A stretch of 64,000 nucleotides of DNA from Bacteroidota bacterium (GTDB lineage: Bacteria > Bacteroidota > Ignavibacteria > Ignavibacteriales > Melioribacteraceae), in assembly GCA_021801605.1 (NCBI GenBank), contig JAJYXU010000062.1:1-64000 (forward strand). Reading direction: 5' to 3'. Within the stretch, counting starts at the first letter, position 1; the number at the start of each line of letters is the position of its first letter. The position numbers and the translations under genes are program-made. Below the pieces are notes generated by a model. The model did no database searches. It was not told the origin of the DNA and was given only the letters and a program-made list of their open reading frames with translations. Positions 61,137-64,000 of this stretch are shown piece after piece.

Positions 61137-61739
61137 ATGGACTCGGATTCAAAAAGGAAAATAACCGCGGCTTTTATGATTGGATATTTTACTTCTCTTT
61201 TGAAGAACGAAATGATAGAAGATGGAACGCAATCTAATCATGACCAAAATTTTTTGATGATGGCACTGAATGCACAAATCTTGTCTACTATTTCAGATCT
61301 TCACAAAGACATTTTTGGAGAATCGTTCCCAAACATAAATTTTATAAAAAGTATGGACGATCTTAAAGTAACTCTTTATGATCTTAGTAAGATGATTTCA
61401 GAAAAGATTCAGAGGGGGGGTGAATCTTTTCTGGAAATTTCATTTTTATGCGGTGGTTTTCTGGGTCTGTCAGAAAATATTGATCCCCTCCCTTCAGAAA
61501 AACAAAAGTTGGAAATTATAATTTATCATTTGCTCAATGCACTTGAAATGAATCTGTGCTGGAATGATCTGGATAAAATCATAAATGATTTAACATCTAG
61601 TAAAATTTTTCTACGCCGGAATTCACGCGATCAATTGTTCTCTATGATATGCAGCAGTCATATCAAGCATCAAACTATTTATGAAATTCAAAGCTTGTTT
61701 GAAACAAACATATACCTCCAAAATTCTGCTTTCGCCTAA
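61137..61739 (+). CDS. Hypothetical cytoplasmic protein
   Basis: A 200-residue protein, helical and mixed-charge, without signal peptide or membrane segment. The C-terminal ~90 residues (LEIIIYHLLNALEMNLCWND, LRRNSRDQLFSMICSS) contain two cysteines but no metal-binding pattern. No family recognised. It follows the ATTAGTAC palindrome and is monocistronic. Confidence 0.55.
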   Translation: MDSDSKRKITAAFMIGYFTSLLKNEMIEDGTQSNHDQNFLMMALNAQILSTISDLHKDIFGESFPNINFIKSMDDLKVTLYDLSKMISEKIQRGGESFLEISFLCGGFLGLSENIDPLPSEKQKLEIIIYHLLNALEMNLCWNDLDKIINDLTSSKIFLRRNSRDQLFSMICSSHIKHQTIYEIQSLFETNIYLQNSAFA

Positions 61740-61839
61740 ATTATTCTACTAAATACCGAATATTATATACACACTATAATGAGAATTATATCTATAGACT
61801 TGAAATTTGACTAAGTTTGTTGTAACCGTAAGGAACAGA

Positions 61840-62877
61840 ATGAAGATACTTGTAACCGGAGGTGCCGGATTTCTCGGAATTAACTTGATTCGTTATCTCG
61901 TTGAGCGAAATCATGATATAATTTCTCTGGACATTGCTGATTTTGATTACCCCGATATTAAAGACAAGATCAAAATCATCAAGGGAGATATACGCAATTA
62001 TGTTATCGTAGAACGCGCGATGAAAGAGATAGATGTAATTGTTCATACTGCCGCTGCTCTTCCATTATATACTCCGGAAGAAATTTATTCTACAGATGTA
62101 AAAGGAACACGTCTTCTTCTTCACGAAGCATTCATGAAAAAAATTGACCGCTTCATTCACATCTCATCTACTGCTGTTTATGGTATTCCGGATCATCATC
62201 CCCTTTATGAAAATGATAATCTCGATGGCGTTGGTCCTTATGGCAAAGCAAAAATAGAAGCTGAAAATCTTTGTCTCGAATTTCGTGATAAAAAAATGTG
62301 TGTGCCGGTGATAAGACCGAAATCTTTTGTAGGTCCGGAACGGCTCGGTGTGTTTGCACTATTTTACGATTGGGCAAAGGACGGCAAAAATTTTCCTATG
62401 ATTGGCAGCGGAAATAACAGATACCAGCTTCTTGATGTTGAAGATCTGTGCGATTCAATTTACAGCTGTATTACTCTTCCAAAAAAAATTGTGAATGATA
62501 CATTCAATATTGGTGCTAAAGAATTCACAACTATGAAAGAAGACTATCAAGCGGTTCTTGATTATGCCGGCTTCGGTAAAAAAATTATAGGTCTTCCGGC
62601 TGCGCCGATAATACTCACTCTAAAATTTCTTGAAGCGTTAAAACTTTCTCCGCTTTACAAATGGGTTTATGAAACTGCTTCCAAAGATTCATTTATATCA
62701 ATAGAGAAAGCAGAAAAAGTTTTAGGATTTTCTCCAAAGTATTCAAACAAAAGCGCGTTAGTTAGAAATTACAAATGGTATCTGGAAAATCTTGAATCAT
62801 TCAAAAATCAATCCGGAATCAGTCACCGCTTTCCATGGAATCAGGGAATTCTTTCCATCGCAAAATGGTTTTTTTAA
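61840..62877 (+). CDS. NAD-dependent nucleotide-sugar epimerase/dehydratase
   Basis: A 345-residue extended SDR. ATG 61840 follows AAGGA and gives MKILVTGGAGFLGINLIRYL. The catalytic SSTAVYGIPDHHPL and YGKAKIEAE (Y-x3-K, near 144) and IRPKSFVGPERLG (near 161) are present. The C-terminus (APIILTLKFLEALKLSPLYKWV) is more hydrophobic than in GalE, so it may act on a lipid-linked or modified sugar. It is ahead of the deoxyhypusine-synthase-like gene but separated by ~130 bp of A/T-rich DNA. Confidence 0.88.
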   Translation: MKILVTGGAGFLGINLIRYLVERNHDIISLDIADFDYPDIKDKIKIIKGDIRNYVIVERAMKEIDVIVHTAAALPLYTPEEIYSTDVKGTRLLLHEAFMKKIDRFIHISSTAVYGIPDHHPLYENDNLDGVGPYGKAKIEAENLCLEFRDKKMCVPVIRPKSFVGPERLGVFALFYDWAKDGKNFPMIGSGNNRYQLLDVEDLCDSIYSCITLPKKIVNDTFNIGAKEFTTMKEDYQAVLDYAGFGKKIIGLPAAPIILTLKFLEALKLSPLYKWVYETASKDSFISIEKAEKVLGFSPKYSNKSALVRNYKWYLENLESFKNQSGISHRFPWNQGILSIAKWFF

Positions 62878-63011
62878 ACGAGTGAAGAACAAGAGTGATG
62901 ATTGCAAAATTTAGTTCGTTCTGCATTCTTCATTCTACACTCTAAGTTCTACACTTTTCACTCTTTTTCTTATATTTGCACCCAGAAAAACAAAACAGAA
63001 AGAGGAATAAA

Positions 63012-64000
63012 ATGCCGAACAAAAAAGATTTTTTGAAAGATACTATTCAGCACTTCGATATAAAAGAGCACAATGTTGTTAAGCTTGTTGATTCAATGGA
63101 GAAGATGGCTTTTAGCGCGCGCGACTTGAACCGCGCTGCACAAATTTATGATAGAATGTTAAGCGACAAAGATTGTGCTGTAATCCTAACACTTGCCGGA
63201 AGTTTATTCAGCGCCGGCTTGAAACGTGTTGTCTATGATTTGATCTCGAATAATATGATTGACGCTATCGTATCAACCGGCGCAATTATGGTTGATCAAG
63301 ATTTCTTTGAAGCGCTTGGATTCAAACATTACATAGGTACTCCTTTTGTTGATGATAATGTAATGCGCGATCTTCACATCGATAGAATTTACGATACGTT
63401 TATTGATGAAGATGAACTGCGTGTTTGCGACGACACAACTGCAAAAATTTTCGATTCGCTCGAACCGCGTCCTTACTCATCAAGAGAAATTTTATGGAAC
63501 TTTGGAAAATATCTTGATGAAAACGGCGGACCAAAAGTTGAAGATAGCGTAATTTATGCAGCATACAAACATAGTGTTCCTATTTTCGTTCCTGCATTCT
63601 CCGATTGCTCTGCGGGATTCGGAATCATCGTACATCAAACAAATCACCCGGATAAACATGTATCGTTCGATTCGGGAAAAGATTTTCTTGAACTCACACA
63701 AATTAAAATGAACAGCAAAGAGACGGGTATTTTTATGATAGGCGGCGGTGTTCCTAAAAACTTTACTCAAGATATAGTTGTAGCCGCAGACATTCTTGCG
63801 GAAAATGCGCCGATGCACAAATATGCCGTTCAAATTACTGTTGCAGATGTACGTGACGGCGCTCTTTCAAGTTCTACACTTAAAGAAGCAAGTTCATGGG
63901 GAAAAGTTGAAACAACTTTTGAACAGATGGTTTATTCAGAAGCTACACTTGCTATGCCTTTGATTGCCGGTTATGCATATCACAAAGGCGCCTGGAGAAA
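63012..64000 (+). CDS. Deoxyhypusine-synthase-family protein (5' part; runs off the window)
   Basis: About 329 residues are visible from ATG 63012, preceded by AAGAGGAA. The DHS fold is evident: SARDLNRAAQIYDRML, VILTLAGSLFSAGLKRVVYD, DAIVSTGAIMVDQDFFEAL, and FMIGGGVPKNFTQD, where Lys is the residue that forms the enzyme-spermidine-derived imine in DHS. Bacterial members generally make homospermidine or other polyamines, since no eIF5A exists. The C-terminus is beyond the window. Confidence 0.9.
   Translation, partial: MPNKKDFLKDTIQHFDIKEHNVVKLVDSMEKMAFSARDLNRAAQIYDRMLSDKDCAVILTLAGSLFSAGLKRVVYDLISNNMIDAIVSTGAIMVDQDFFEALGFKHYIGTPFVDDNVMRDLHIDRIYDTFIDEDELRVCDDTTAKIFDSLEPRPYSSREILWNFGKYLDENGGPKVEDSVIYAAYKHSVPIFVPAFSDCSAGFGIIVHQTNHPDKHVSFDSGKDFLELTQIKMNSKETGIFMIGGGVPKNFTQDIVVAADILAENAPMHKYAVQITVADVRDGALSSSTLKEASSWGKVETTFEQMVYSEATLAMPLIAGYAYHKGAWR

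Noticed and set aside
61052-61237. 61-residue frame overlapping the start of the orphan at 61137
   Set aside because: It begins inside the operator-like palindrome and overlaps a longer, more plausible frame.

Overview
The window looks like a chromosomal segment of a low-GC, Gram-negative bacterium from the Bacteroidota/Ignavibacteriota side of the tree. The evidence is a large secreted protein with a type IX-secretion-style C-terminal domain, a bacillithiol synthase (BshA), LPS-type family 9 glycosyltransferases, apolipoprotein N-acyltransferase, a FadL-type porin, Chlorobi-like ferredoxin, and very dense short palindromic intergenic repeats of the kind common in Ignavibacteria. The lineage is inferred from gene content only; no rRNA is present.

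Layout. (a) 1-248 is a structured, non-coding stretch resembling domain I of a group II intron. (b) 249-8641 is a YgfK / YgeY / YgeW / threonine-synthase-like / MocA-like cluster, matching in composition the E. coli yge-ygf region tied to selenium-dependent molybdenum hydroxylases and anaerobic purine-ring catabolism; a dead ORF6N gene lies inside it. (c) 8644-17478 holds RlmN, an acyl-CoA dehydrogenase, a secreted YidD-like protein with two tandem TPR/membrane paralogues, an ACT + UPF0210 pair, LemA + TPM proteins and a ferredoxin. (d) 17710-31395 is mostly housekeeping: phosphatase-fold secreted protein, MBL + Rieske pair, MntA/HepT toxin-antitoxin, QueG, TrxB, then a tight overlapping run era-EamA-acyP-ispF-DedA-lnt-ltaE, thioesterase, DUF1624 and a PolB-like exonuclease. 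(e) 32136-39586 is a sulfur-handling module: MobA, monoheme protein, Cys-rich MerR regulator, SQR-like flavoprotein, DUF1641, DsrC/TusE-like, DsrE-like, a secreted protein of unknown function and a FadL-type porin. (f) 39645-41515 (minus) is an overlapping three-gene unit: CMD-like protein, a polytopic membrane protein, and a THEP1-type NTPase. (g) 41654-64000 has cell-envelope sugar genes (galE, rfbC, ugd, rfbD, two GT9), bshA, a PfkB kinase, the DUF3160/T9SS protein, mgtE, tRNA-Arg(CCT), enolase, a glutamine synthetase, macro and DUF985 proteins, two orphans, a sugar epimerase and a deoxyhypusine-synthase-like gene running off the end.

The most striking non-genic content is a population of short nested inverted-repeat elements. 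Several share related ends (GGTTCTAAAAACT, ATCTCTAAAAACT, TCTAAAAAGGT, GGTTGTCTCA). Two copies of one type show an apparently simple state (50235-50339) and a state carrying several palindromes nested within each other (36696-36926). One palindrome family also sits in frame inside the threonine-synthase-like gene, and another supplies the C-terminus of QueG. These elements, together with the three-gene membrane/NTPase unit and the sulfur module, are the best candidates for under-described biology here.
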